Source: Artocarpus heterophyllus
Lineage: Eukaryota; Streptophyta; Magnoliopsida; Rosales; Moraceae
Length of the DNA stretch: 64,000 nt
NCBI GenBank assembly: GCA_025403435.1
Contig: CM046345.1
Location: 2,666,001-2,730,000, forward strand
Direction of reading: 5' to 3'
The notes under the pieces were generated by a model. The model was given only the letters and a program-made list of their open reading frames with translations, did not search any database and was not told the origin of the DNA. Both the position numbers and the translations under genes were made by a program. Of the stretch, positions 49,848-58,710 are shown piece by piece. Position 1 is the stretch's first letter. Every line of letters begins with the position of its first letter.

Positions 49848-50329
49848 ATGTCTAAAAACGCTTTATCATCGATACTTGACAAAAACCAATGAACTAGTGA
49901 GAACTATAACGATTGGAAATGGAACCTGGACATCATCCTTTCCTTTGAGAAACTGAAATATGTACTGACAACTCCTTGTCCTCCCGAGCCTACGGGAGAC
50001 TCAACTAATGAGCAATTCCAAGCGTATGATCGCTGGAAAGATGCTAATGATCAGGCCCGCTGCTATGTTATGGCTAGCATGAACAATGTGCTGCAGGCTC
50101 AACATCAGGATTATGAGACTGCGAAGCAGATCTTGGATAATCTTGAGGACATGTTTGGAGGCCAGGCCATAACAAAGCGGCAAGGGGCGCTTCGGAAACT
50201 CTTAAACTATAGACAGAGACTGGGGACATCTGTAAAGGAGCATATGATGTTGGTCATGGGTTACCTCGCTGAGGCTCAAACCAATGGAGCCGACATCGAT
50301 GCTGAAACTCAGATGACTATGGTCTTTGA
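49848..50329 (+). pseudogene. gag of copia III, N-terminal part
   Basis: Starts MSKNALSSILDKNQ and hits a TGA at 49890-49892, then continues in frame through ENYNDWKWNLDIILSF, ETAKQILDNLEDMFGG and KEHMMLVMGYLAEA (copia Gag/UBN2-type fold) to MTMVFD, where the SIRE element is inserted. The frame resumes at 58706 as FETLSKEFIPF. Gag forms the virus-like particle; this one is dead through the stop and the insertion. Confidence 0.85.
50325..50329. other. Target site duplication of SIRE element, left
   Basis: tttga, repeated at 58706-58710. Removing the element and one copy rejoins the copia III gag frame. Confidence 0.93.
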
Positions 50330-50661
50330 TGTTGGCTCCAAGGTTTCACAAAGCTATTTTGATGATAACAAATACAATTTTAATTATATGTGCAAAATAT
50401 TCTTTTAGATAAATAATTATCTTGAGTGTCTCTAAGCTTACTTTTCAAGATATCAAGTGAAGACAGTTCAAGAAAGCTTGTGGAAAAAGTCTTTTGAAAG
50501 GGAACTCACAAGGACTTAAGATTACAAGTTTTATTCTATAGTCTAGAATTGTAAGTGAGCAATTCTCAAATTGAATGATCAAAAGAAAGCTCAAGAGCAC
50601 ACACACTCATAATGCATACTTGCATTTAATGTTAGTTCATATTGCATATGAAAATTATGAT
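50330..50661 (+). repeat. Truncated 5' LTR of SIRE element
   Basis: Matches the first about 330 bp of the 3' LTR (57161-57492), then passes without a gap into gag. About 1.2 kb of LTR with its TATA box and motif cluster is missing. Confidence 0.9.
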
Positions 50662-51882
50662 TATGAAATGTTTAAAATGAAAGAACATGAATCTATTACT
50701 GAAATGTACACTCGTTTTACCGATATTGTTAACGGTTTGAAATCCCTTGGTAGGAACTTCACCACAAGCGAATTGGTGAGAAAACTTGTGCGATCACTAC
50801 CACCTTCTTGGCATGTGAAGAGGACTACACTAGAAGAAGCCAAGGACCTATCAACATTGCCTATTGAAGAATTGATAGGATCACTCATGACACATGAGAT
50901 TACAAGGAAACAAAACCAACGAGAAGAAGAAGACGACAAAAGAAAGAAAGGGATTGCACTAAAAGCCTCCGTCACTGATGATGATGAAGAGGAGGAAGAG
51001 GAAGAGGAAGATGGCCTAAATTCAAAGGACCTTGAAGAATTGGCAATGATTGCCAAACGATACAAAAAGTTCCGTCGTAAGGTCAATCGTGGAAAAGGTA
51101 TGAAGAAGAAGATTGAACGAGGTGAGAAAACTAAAGATGATATTATTTGCTTTGATTGTAAGAAACCTGGTCATATAAGACCGGATTGTCCTTTGAGAAA
51201 GAAAATAGGCAAAAAGGAGTCAAAGAAGGCATTACAAGCTACATGGGATGAGCTAGAATCCGAGGACTCCGACGATGATGCACCAAGAGAAGTCGCCAAC
51301 ATGTGTTTCATGGCGATAGATGACGATAATGAGGTAAGTAGTTCCTACTCATCCAATAGCGATAATGAAATTGAAATTGATGAATTGAGAAATGCTTTCA
51401 ATAATTTGCATGATGATTATGAAAAGTTGGTTCTCAGAAACTCTTCTCTCAACAAGAAAATTTCTATGCTTTTAGAAGAGATAGAGAGTTTGAAAGTTGA
51501 GAAAAACAAGCATGATTCCTTGGTTATTGAAAATGCATCCCTAAAGGAAAAGGTTGATGATTTGACAAAGACCATTTTGAATTTCACGAATGGAAAGAAA
51601 AATTTTGAACTAATGCTTGGAGAACAAAGATGCGTATTTAACAAAGGTGGTTTAGGATATAAACCACATATTGATCAAAAGTATTTTAAAAATTACTTTG
51701 TCAAGGCATCAACAAGTCCAAAATATGTGTGTACATATTGCAATAAAGATGGACACACATCCTTTGCTTGTTCAATTAAGAAAAATGCCTACTTTGGAAT
51801 TAAATACAAGTGGGTTCCAAAAGGCAAGAGCACTAACAATGATGGACCCAAGGTCATGTGGGTACCGAGAATCAAAACTTGA
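50575..51882 (+). pseudogene. SIRE gag, N-terminus replaced by LTR sequence
   Basis: A 435-aa open frame whose first about 28 residues are LTR-encoded; real Gag begins near 50662 (YEMFKMKEHESITEMY). Visible parts: UBN2-type Gag core about 30-120; acidic run 140-151; CCHC zinc knuckle CFDCKKPGHIRPDC at 192-205; coiled-coil-like segment about 280-345; second CCHC CTYCNKDGHTSFAC at 386-399; end at a TGA after WVPRIKT. It lies in a different frame from pol, so Gag-Pol would need a frameshift or separate initiation. The true Gag start is deleted. Confidence 0.82.
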
Positions 51883-51895
51883 ATCTTTATTGTAG

Positions 51896-54800
51896 GTACC
51901 CAACAAGGAGAAAGCAAGATGGTTCCTTGATAGCGGTTGCTCAAAACATATGACGGGGGACTTATCACTCTTCTCCAATTTTGTTAAGAAGAAAGGTGGA
52001 AGTGTTACCTTTGGAGACAATGCAAAAGGAAGAATCCTTGGTATAGGTGATATTGGTAACAATTCCTCTACCTCAATTGAGAATGTATACTTGGTTGATA
52101 ATTTGAAACACAATTTGCTTAGCATTAGTCAATTGTGTGATAAGGGGTATAAGATTATCTTTGAGTCTTCTAAATGTTTGATTGAGAATGTTTGCAATGG
52201 TGAAGTGGTGTTTATAGGTGATCGTCACAATAATGTTTATACAATTGATATTGAAAAGCATTCAAATCAAAACCACTGTTTTTCGGTTTTAAATGATGAA
52301 TCATGGCTTTGGCATAGAAGACTTGGCCATGCAAGCATGCATTTGATTTCACAAATTTCCAAAAATGATATTGTTAGAGGTTTACCAAAACTAAGTTTCG
52401 AAAAAGACAAAGTGTGTGATGCATGCCAATTCGGAAAGCAAGTCAAAATTTCTTTTAAATCCATTTCTGAAATTGCTACCACTAGACCCTTGCAACTTTT
52501 GCACATCGATCTTTTTGGCCCTTCTAGGACCACAAGTCTAGGTGGTAAAAGGTATGCTTTTGTTATAGTTGATGATTTTTCAAAATTTACATGGGTTTTG
52601 TTTTTAACAAATAAAAATGATGCTTTACAAATGTTTTCATATTTTTGCAAAAGAGTTCAAAATGAACAAGGCTACATGATCACCTCCATAAGAAGTGATC
52701 ATGGAGGCGAGTTCGATAATGATGCCTTTGAGTTGTTTTGCAATGAGAAAGGCTATGAACATACTTTTTCGGCACCTAGAACACCACAACAAAATGGAGT
52801 TGTTGAAAGGAAAAATAGAGCTTTGCAAGAAATGGCTAGGTCTATGCTAAATGAAAATAATTTACCAAAATATTTTTGGGCCGAGGCCGTTAACACTTCT
52901 TGCTATGTGATCAATAGAGTTCTTATTAGACCAAAAATGAACAAAACTCCATATGAGCTTTGGAAGGGTAGAAAACCCAATATCGGCTATTTTAAGGTTT
53001 TTGGTTGCAAATGTTTTATCTTAAACACCAAAGACAATTTGGGAAAGTTTGATTCAAAATCCGATGTTGGTATCTTTCTCGGTTATTCTACCTCTAGCAA
53101 AGCTTATAGAGTGTTTAACAAAAGAACTCTTGTGGTTGAAGAATCCATGCATGTTGTTTTTGATGAAACTAATGCTTCTATGGAAAGAAGAGAAGATGAT
53201 GATGATCTAGGTTTGGAGAATCAAATGAAGAAGCTAGAAATCAAAAGCAATGCAAAGGATACAAAGGACAACATCATTCAAGCTTCACCAAAGGATGATA
53301 AACAACTAGAAGAAACTCCTAAAGAAGAAGGTACTTCACAATCTTTTCCAAAGGAATGGAGGTATCACCCTTATCACCCTCAAACCGACATTATTACTCA
53401 TGATAGTCCAACTCATGGGGTGAGAACTAGAGCATCTTTTAGAAATTTTTGCAACAATTTAGCTTTTCTATCTCAAATTGAACCAAAAAGTTTTGAAGAA
53501 GCTGAAAATGATGAGTTTTGGATTTTAGCAATGCAAGAAGAGCTAAATCAATTTGAAAGAAATGATGTTTGGGAACTTGTTCCTAAGCCTAGTTCTCAAT
53601 CCGTAATTGGAACTAAATGGGTATTTAGAAATAAAAAGGATGAGCAAGGTCATGTTGTGAGAAACAAGGCTAGACTAGTGGCCCAAGGTTTCAATCAACA
53701 AGAAGGTATTGATTTTGAAGAAACTTTTGCACCGGTTGCTCGTCTAGAATCCATTAGAATGTTACTTGCTTTTGCATGCTACAAGGGTTTTACTCTTTAT
53801 CAAATGGATGTCAAAAGTGCATTCTTGAATGGATACATTTTAGAAGAAGTTTTTGTTGCTCAACCTCCCGGTTTTCAAAATCATAAGTATCCGGATCATG
53901 TCTTCAAACTAAAGAAAGCTTTATATGGTCTAAAGCAAGCTCCTAGAGCTTGGTATGAAAGACTAAGTAAATTTTTGATTAAAAATGATTTTTGTGTTGA
54001 AAAAGCGGATACTACTCTCTTTATCAAAAATAAAGGTGAAGATCTAGTTATTGTTCAAATATATGTTGATGATATTATTTTTGGTGCTACTAACCACACT
54101 CTATGTGAAGAATTTTCTAAGTGTATGCACAGTGAATTTGAGATGAGCATGATGGGAGAATTAAACTTCTTCCTTGGACTTCAAATCAAGCAAACAAAGG
54201 AAGGAATTTTCATAAATCAAGCCAAATATGTTAAGGATCTACTCAAACGATTCGAAATGGACGATCTTAAGCCAATGCCAACTCCTATGAGCTCTTCAAT
54301 CAAGCTTGACAAAGATGAGCATGGCAAGGCGGTGGACATTACAAAATATAGAGGTATGATCGGATCCTTGCTATATTTGACTGCTAGTAGACCCGACATT
54401 ATGTTTAGTGTAGGGGTTTGTGCAAGATTTCAATCTAATCCTAAGGAATCTCATTTTAGTGCCGTTAAACGTATTTTTAGATATTTGAGTGGTACTAAGA
54501 ACCTAGGATTGTGGTATCCCAAAGGCACTCACATAGATTTGCTAAGTTATTCCGATGTCGATTGGGCCGGTTGCACAATTGATAGGAAAAGCACAAGTGG
54601 TACTTGTCACTTTCTAGGTTTTGCCTTAGTTTCATGGTTTAGCAAGAAACAAGCCACGGTGGCACTTTCTACCGCGGAAGCGGAATACATATCGGCGGCT
54701 AGTTGTTGTGCACAAGTCCTTTGGATGATGCAAACGCTAAAGGATTTAGGTCTATGCTATGATCATGTTCCCATTTTATGTGACAATACTAGTGCAATCA

Positions 54801-55027
54801 ATTTGTCAAAGAATCCGATTTTACATTCACGCACAAAGCATATAGAGATTAGACATCATTTTTTGCGTGACCATGTTCAACGAGGGGATATCACATTGGA
54901 ATTCATTAGCACAAATGACCAACTAGCAGATATTTTCACAAAACCTCTTGCACTAGAACGTTTTTCACATCTTAGAAGAGGACTTGGAATCATTAATCCT
55001 TATGAATTGCATTTGCTTGATCATTGA
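51896..55027 (+). CDS. SIRE pol polyprotein, uninterrupted
   Basis: Open from just after a TAG at 51893 to the stop at 55025-55027; the first ATG is at 51950, but the protease active site lies before it (WFLDSGCSKHMTG), so translation should come from Gag read-through or frameshift. Numbered from 51950: pre-integrase domain near 118-165 (WHRRLGHA, CDACQFGK); integrase D187, D250, E286 (D-X62-D-X35-E); RT about 540-780 with YVDD at 705-708; RNase H from about 867 (YSDVDWAG) with CDNTSAINLSKN and IEIRHH. The catalytic residues I checked are all present. It would copy element RNA into DNA and integrate it. With the 5' LTR and Gag start missing, this locus could at most supply Pol. Confidence 0.9.
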   Translation, partial: VPNKEKARWFLDSGCSKHMTGDLSLFSNFVKKKGGSVTFGDNAKGRILGIGDIGNNSSTSIENVYLVDNLKHNLLSISQLCDKGYKIIFESSKCLIENVCNGEVVFIGDRHNNVYTIDIEKHSNQNHCFSVLNDESWLWHRRLGHASMHLISQISKNDIVRGLPKLSFEKDKVCDACQFGKQVKISFKSISEIATTRPLQLLHIDLFGPSRTTSLGGKRYAFVIVDDFSKFTWVLFLTNKNDALQMFSYFCKRVQNEQGYMITSIRSDHGGEFDNDAFELFCNEKGYEHTFSAPRTPQQNGVVERKNRALQEMARSMLNENNLPKYFWAEAVNTSCYVINRVLIRPKMNKTPYELWKGRKPNIGYFKVFGCKCFILNTKDNLGKFDSKSDVGIFLGYSTSSKAYRVFNKRTLVVEESMHVVFDETNASMERREDDDDLGLENQMKKLEIKSNAKDTKDNIIQASPKDDKQLEETPKEEGTSQSFPKEWRYHPYHPQTDIITHDSPTHGVRTRASFRNFCNNLAFLSQIEPKSFEEAENDEFWILAMQEELNQFERNDVWELVPKPSSQSVIGTKWVFRNKKDEQGHVVRNKARLVAQGFNQQEGIDFEETFAPVARLESIRMLLAFACYKGFTLYQMDVKSAFLNGYILEEVFVAQPPGFQNHKYPDHVFKLKKALYGLKQAPRAWYERLSKFLIKNDFCVEKADTTLFIKNKGEDLVIVQIYVDDIIFGATNHTLCEEFSKCMHSEFEMSMMGELNFFLGLQIKQTKEGIFINQAKYVKDLLKRFEMDDLKPMPTPMSSSIKLDKDEHGKAVDITKYRGMIGSLLYLTASRPDIMFSVGVCARFQSNPKESHFSAVKRIFRYLSGTKNLGLWYPKGTHIDLLSYSDVDWAGCTIDRKSTSGTCHFLGFALVSWFSKKQATVALSTAEAEYISAASCCAQVLWMMQTLKDLGLCYDHVPILCDNTSAINLSKNPILHSRTKHIEIRHHFLRDHVQRGDITLEFISTNDQLADIFTKPLALERFSHLRRGLGIINPYELHLLDH

Positions 55028-55200
55028 TGTACTTAATGCTTATCTTGATGAACTCAATGGTTGATTCAGTGTTTTACTGTGTTTTTATGCTTAACTTATA
55101 TTTACATATGTTTGCACATCATTTTGAAATAAGTTTGTGTTTTTAAATTGGACATAACAGCCTTTTTCTGCATTTTCTGGTAATTGCTCGACTGCAGCAA

Positions 55201-55278
55201 TCGGCCTGCCGACCATTCAGAATCGGCCTGCCGATTTTGCTGAGTTCGGCCTACCGAACTTAAAGTTCGGCCTGCCGA
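55201..55278 (+). repeat. Motif cluster before the SIRE third ORF
   Basis: Four sites (atcggcctgccgacc, atcggcctgccgatt, ttcggcctaccgaac, ttcggcctgccgatt), ending 10 bp before a TATA box. Orientation TCGGCCTGCCGA in sense, as in promoter-side clusters elsewhere. Confidence 0.88.
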
Positions 55279-55282
55279 TTTG

Positions 55283-55302
55283 TCGGGGTATATAAACCCC
55301 GA
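55283..55302 (+). promoter_or_regulatory. TATA box inside a palindrome, SIRE third ORF
   Basis: TATATAAA at 55289-55296, framed by 7-bp inverted arms TCGGGGT and ACCCCGA. A pyrimidine-rich stretch follows, then the ORF start 270 bp downstream. It looks like an independent promoter for a subgenomic transcript. Confidence 0.6.
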
Positions 55303-55567
55303 ACTCGAGCAAACCCTCATTCATCTTCATTTTTCTTGCTTTCCTCGGCCGCCTCTTTCCAATCTCAAGTGCGAAAATCATCACCCACTCCATCGTTCAT
55401 CAATTTTCTTGCATTTTTCATCAATTTTGTGGACTTTCATCGTTCTCCCTCATTTTTTTTTTTTGAATTTCCCGTGTGTTCTTACACTTTTCTTTCAAGA
55501 TTCTCCACTTTCCCTCAAAACCCGTTGTTCCCTGCTTGTATTTGAGCTCTTCCTCCGGCATTTCCAA

Positions 55568-56650
55568 ATGGCTTCAGGTTCTCGTCCTTTCAAGCGCACC
55601 AAATCTGTCGCTCACAAGGAAACCCACAAAGAGGTAACCTTAGAGGAATTTTCAAACGAAAATTATGTTAAATTTTTCTCCTCTAGGAAAATTATTGATG
55701 GAAAGTATGTTTGTTTTGAGGATTTTGCTAGCTTTGGTATAGAACCTTTGTTAGATAGACTAGGATGGAAGAACATTATGCTTTTGAAGGAAAATACATA
55801 TCCTAGGCTTGTTAAAGGGTTTTATGCCAATCTTAGAGCATCATATGATCCCCTTGAAATTGAGGTGACTTTGAAACAGAGACACATAGAGCTGAACCCA
55901 ACTGTAATAGGGGAAATCCTTGATATGCCACTAGAAGGTGTAGATATTTATGGAGTCAAGACTTGGATATTTGATAAAGAACCTATGGCTAAGGTTATTT
56001 TCGAAAATGATGATGGTAGCCTACCTAGGAAACTCAATGCAGCATCTTTACCTCCTAGGAGTCGAATTCTACATAGGCTTATTACTACCAACATCTTACC
56101 TAGAGCTGGCCATAAGGACGAAGTCCAATTTATTGACCTCCACCTTATTTATTGTATTCTTAGTGGTACCAAAATAAATTTACCCCTCTTGTTGGTACGA
56201 CGGATGATTGATGTCGCTGAAGGAAAGAAAAGTGCCGGACTGCCATATGGAATGCTTCTTTCTAAAATTTTTTATTCATTTAATGTCCAAACTGCTGATG
56301 AGAAGGACGTGGCTCTGTATAAACCCCATAATGCTTTTGGTGTCCTAACCATTTGCAAAATGGGATTTGAGGAAGTTCACGGGCAATGGATGCCAGCTGG
56401 TGGGCGAGCCGTTCCTCCAGGTGCTCAAGCAGAAGAAGAAGAAGAGATAGCCAACATTGAAGCTCAAGGTGGCCAAGATGACGACGAAGAGCCTATCACT
56501 CTTCAAAGGCTTTACTCGCATCAACAGCTCCTCTTTGAGCAGCAGCAAAAGATGGGGGCCGACATTGCAAATCTGCAAGCCGGTCAACAAGAGATTCTCA
56601 ATCTTCTTCGTCAAATGCACTTTGGCGGAGGATCATCAAGCCAACCATAA
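55568..56650 (+). CDS. SIRE third ORF, putative plant transposon protein
   Basis: A 360-aa frame from the ATG at 55568 (MASGSRPFKRTKS); the frame is open further upstream to 55280, but that part overlaps the TATA box and leader. The body (FFSSRKIIDGKYVCFEDF, YPRLVKGFYANL, ILDMPLEGVDIYG) resembles the 'putative plant transposon protein' domain found in many plant LTR elements. The C-terminus has a Glu-rich run, then a coiled-coil-like Gln/Leu-rich segment (about 315-350). No signal peptide or membrane segment after M1, so it does not look like an envelope protein although it sits in the env-like position of SIRE elements. The N-terminus is basic (RPFKRTK). It is intact; the function is unknown. 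Domain naming is from memory of the family. Confidence 0.72.
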   Translation: MASGSRPFKRTKSVAHKETHKEVTLEEFSNENYVKFFSSRKIIDGKYVCFEDFASFGIEPLLDRLGWKNIMLLKENTYPRLVKGFYANLRASYDPLEIEVTLKQRHIELNPTVIGEILDMPLEGVDIYGVKTWIFDKEPMAKVIFENDDGSLPRKLNAASLPPRSRILHRLITTNILPRAGHKDEVQFIDLHLIYCILSGTKINLPLLLVRRMIDVAEGKKSAGLPYGMLLSKIFYSFNVQTADEKDVALYKPHNAFGVLTICKMGFEEVHGQWMPAGGRAVPPGAQAEEEEEIANIEAQGGQDDDEEPITLQRLYSHQQLLFEQQQKMGADIANLQAGQQEILNLLRQMHFGGGSSSQP

Positions 56651-56785
56651 AATCCCTCATCATGCTTGATCATTCTTTTAACTTTGAAAATTTTATGAAC
56701 TCTACTTGTAAATTAATTACTATTTTGATTATTTTCTTCTTTTATATCAATTGCCTATATTTTGTTTTCTTCGTTTTGTTGATGA

Positions 56786-57159
56786 CAAAAAGGGGGAGAA
56801 TATGCATATTTTTGATTATGGAGCAATAAGGATGGTGGTTCTTGATTATGATTATGATGATTATGCGGTTCTTGATTTTGTCTAATGATTATGATGATTA
56901 TGCTATATTTCATTTGGAGATTGTTTGATGATTGTGGAGATATAAGGTTGGTGGTACTTGTGATATATTTTCTTTAATCCTTTATTGGTTTCTTGACATT
57001 TGTAATGAAATTTGATGTAAAGGAAAAGCATATTTTTCAGGGGGAGTTCTTTCAAATTTTTTTTTCTACATGTTGTATCCCTGCACATATTAAGGGGGAG
57101 CTATTGCAAATTTTTCAAATCAATCAAAAATTGTTTTGTCATCATCAAAAAGGGGGAGA
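56786..57159 (+). repeat. Repeated polypurine tracts of SIRE element
   Basis: AAAAAGGGGGAGA at 56788-56799 and again at 57147-57159, directly against the 3' LTR; shorter AGGGGGAG at 57039-57046 and 57093-57100. Multiple polypurine tracts before the 3' LTR are, as I recall, usual in SIRE elements. The last is the functional primer position. Confidence 0.75.
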
Positions 57160-57575
57160 TTGTTGGCTCCAAGGTTTCACAAAGCTATTTTGATGATAAC
57201 AAATACAATTTTAATTATATGTGCAAAATATTCTTTTAGATAAATAATTATCTTGAGTGTCTCTAAGCTTACTTTTCAAGATATCAAGTGAAGACAGTTC
57301 AAGAAAGCTTGTGGAAAAAGTCTTTTGAAAGGGAACTCACAAGGACTTGAAGATTACAAGTTTTATTCTATAGTCTAGAATTGTAAGTGAGCAATTCTCA
57401 AATTGAATGATCAAAAGAAAGCTCAAGAGCACACACTCATAATGCATACTTGCATTTAATGTTAGTTCATATTGCATGTGAAAATTATGATTTAAACTGT
57501 TTTAGAAGTGCTTAAATATGTTGATATAAACAGGTTTCAAAATCAGGTCACAAAGGCTTTTTGGTCTCAGGCAGA

Positions 57576-57953
57576 TCGGCCTGCCGACCAAATTTGGTCG
57601 GCCTGCCGAATATGATCGGCCTGCCGAAAATCCTGCTTCAGCCTGCCGATCTGGGGATTTTTTTTTACCCCTCGCTGCAAAGGCTCTGCCGGCCTGCCGA
57701 AGGCATCTTCGGCCTGCCGAAGTTATGGAGATCGGCCTGCCGAACTCCCTGCTTCGGCCTGCCGATCTGGGGACTTTTTAGCCCCTCGCTGCAAAGGCTC
57801 TGTCGGCCTGCCGAACTCAACTTTCGGCCTGCCGATGGTTCAAAGTTCGGCCTGCCGAACTGTGAACCGGCCTGCCGATTTGGTGACCGTTGAGAAATTG
57901 ATTTTTAGCGCCTCATTCTTCGGCCTGCCGATCTTTATTTCCGGCCTGCCGAA
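57576..57953 (+). repeat. Largest motif cluster (14 copies), SIRE 3' LTR
   Basis: Fourteen sites, most perfect TCGGCCTGCCGA, all in one orientation. Two larger blocks repeat within it (catgctgcaaaggctctg-type spacers near 57670 and 57785, cctgcttc(a/g)gcctgccgatctgggga twice), so part of the cluster grew by segment duplication. It ends about 100 bp before the TATA box. Confidence 0.93.
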
Positions 57954-58053
57954 CTATCTGTAACGGCTAGTTTTCTGACCGTTGGAGATCCATTTGTAAC
58001 GGCTAGTTTGACTCAAAATTGATTCATTCAGATGTTTCTAAGCACTAGGAGGC

Positions 58054-58061
58054 TATATATA
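58054..58061 (+). promoter_or_regulatory. TATA box of SIRE 3' LTR
   Basis: TATATATA in ggctatatatacctatcc. The 5' LTR has lost its copy. Confidence 0.7.
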
Positions 58062-58705
58062 CCTATCCATTCAATGTGCAATGGTGGTTGAAGGAATTGA
58101 AGTGAAATTTGACATTATTCTACATTGTTCTTCTCAAGCATTCATTACACACATTTTCTCTTGAGCCAAAATTGTTTCATACTCTAATTGAGAATTACTC
58201 ACACCTCCAAACACACCATATTTGTATTTTCATCTCTTTCTGTTTTGGAGTGTATATCTTGTGAGTGTACCAAAATTACAACTACATTATTTTCATTGTT
58301 GGTTTCCAAAGCCTTGTAAATTTGGGGAATTCTTGGTTAGACAATCTCTGGGAAAATTGTCACTTTGTAAGAAGGTGTGGTGAGCCTCGGGTTGAGCAAG
58401 TCACCGGTTGTATAAAGGAGTGATCGTGCCGAAAAGACGGTCTATTAGTGCAAGAGGTCAAGCAAAGGAGTTTAGCTTGGCGACAGTGGACGTAGGCATA
58501 TTGGCCGAACCACTATAAATAGCGTTTGCATTTCTTCTCCTTACTCTTCACTCTATTGCTGCTTAATTGTTGCTTGGTTGTGCTCTTATTATCTCGTTCT
58601 CATTTTTACTTCTTAAGCATTTTTCTTTAGAATATTTCCAATAATTGTAAAAGTTTCGAAAACCCAATTCACCCCCCCTCTTGGGTAGTTATTCTTGGGA
58701 TAACA

Positions 58706-58710
58706 TTTGA
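58706..58710. other. Target site duplication of SIRE element, right
   Basis: tttga, identical to 50325-50329. Confidence 0.93.

Larger units (their letters stand above)
50330..58705 (+). mobile_element. SIRE/Maximus-type copia element with third ORF (8376 bp)
   Basis: Flanked by a perfect tttga duplication inside copia III gag. Truncated 5' LTR (50330-50661), gag without its N-terminus, full-length uninterrupted pol (to 55027), an extra ORF with its own TATA box (55568-56650), repeated polypurine tracts, and a 1545-bp 3' LTR. Pol motifs (YVDDIIFG, CDNTSAINLSKNP, SRTKHIEIRHHFLRD) and the long gap between pol and LTR fit the SIRE lineage. One deletion removed most of the 5' LTR, PBS, leader and Gag start, so this copy cannot prime reverse transcription by itself. 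It is the youngest insertion by nesting. Confidence 0.92.
57161..58705 (+). repeat. 3' LTR of SIRE element (1545 bp)
   Basis: tgttggctccaagg...cttgggataaca, TG...CA, followed by the target duplication. TATA box at 58054-58061. It contains the largest motif cluster of the window and a CCCCCCC run near its end (58669-58678). Confidence 0.93.

Noticed and set aside
55280..55567. N-terminal 96-residue extension of the SIRE third ORF as a hydrophobic env-like leader
   Set aside because: It overlaps the TATA box and pyrimidine-rich leader; the ATG at 55568 with basic MASGSRPFKRTK is a better start. Its hydrophobic look comes from T/C-rich DNA.
57210..57500. Search for a host gene promoter or tRNA in LTR and intergenic parts
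   Set aside because: No tRNA cloverleaf boxes, rRNA, or exon-like coding with conserved domains were seen in the remaining sequence.
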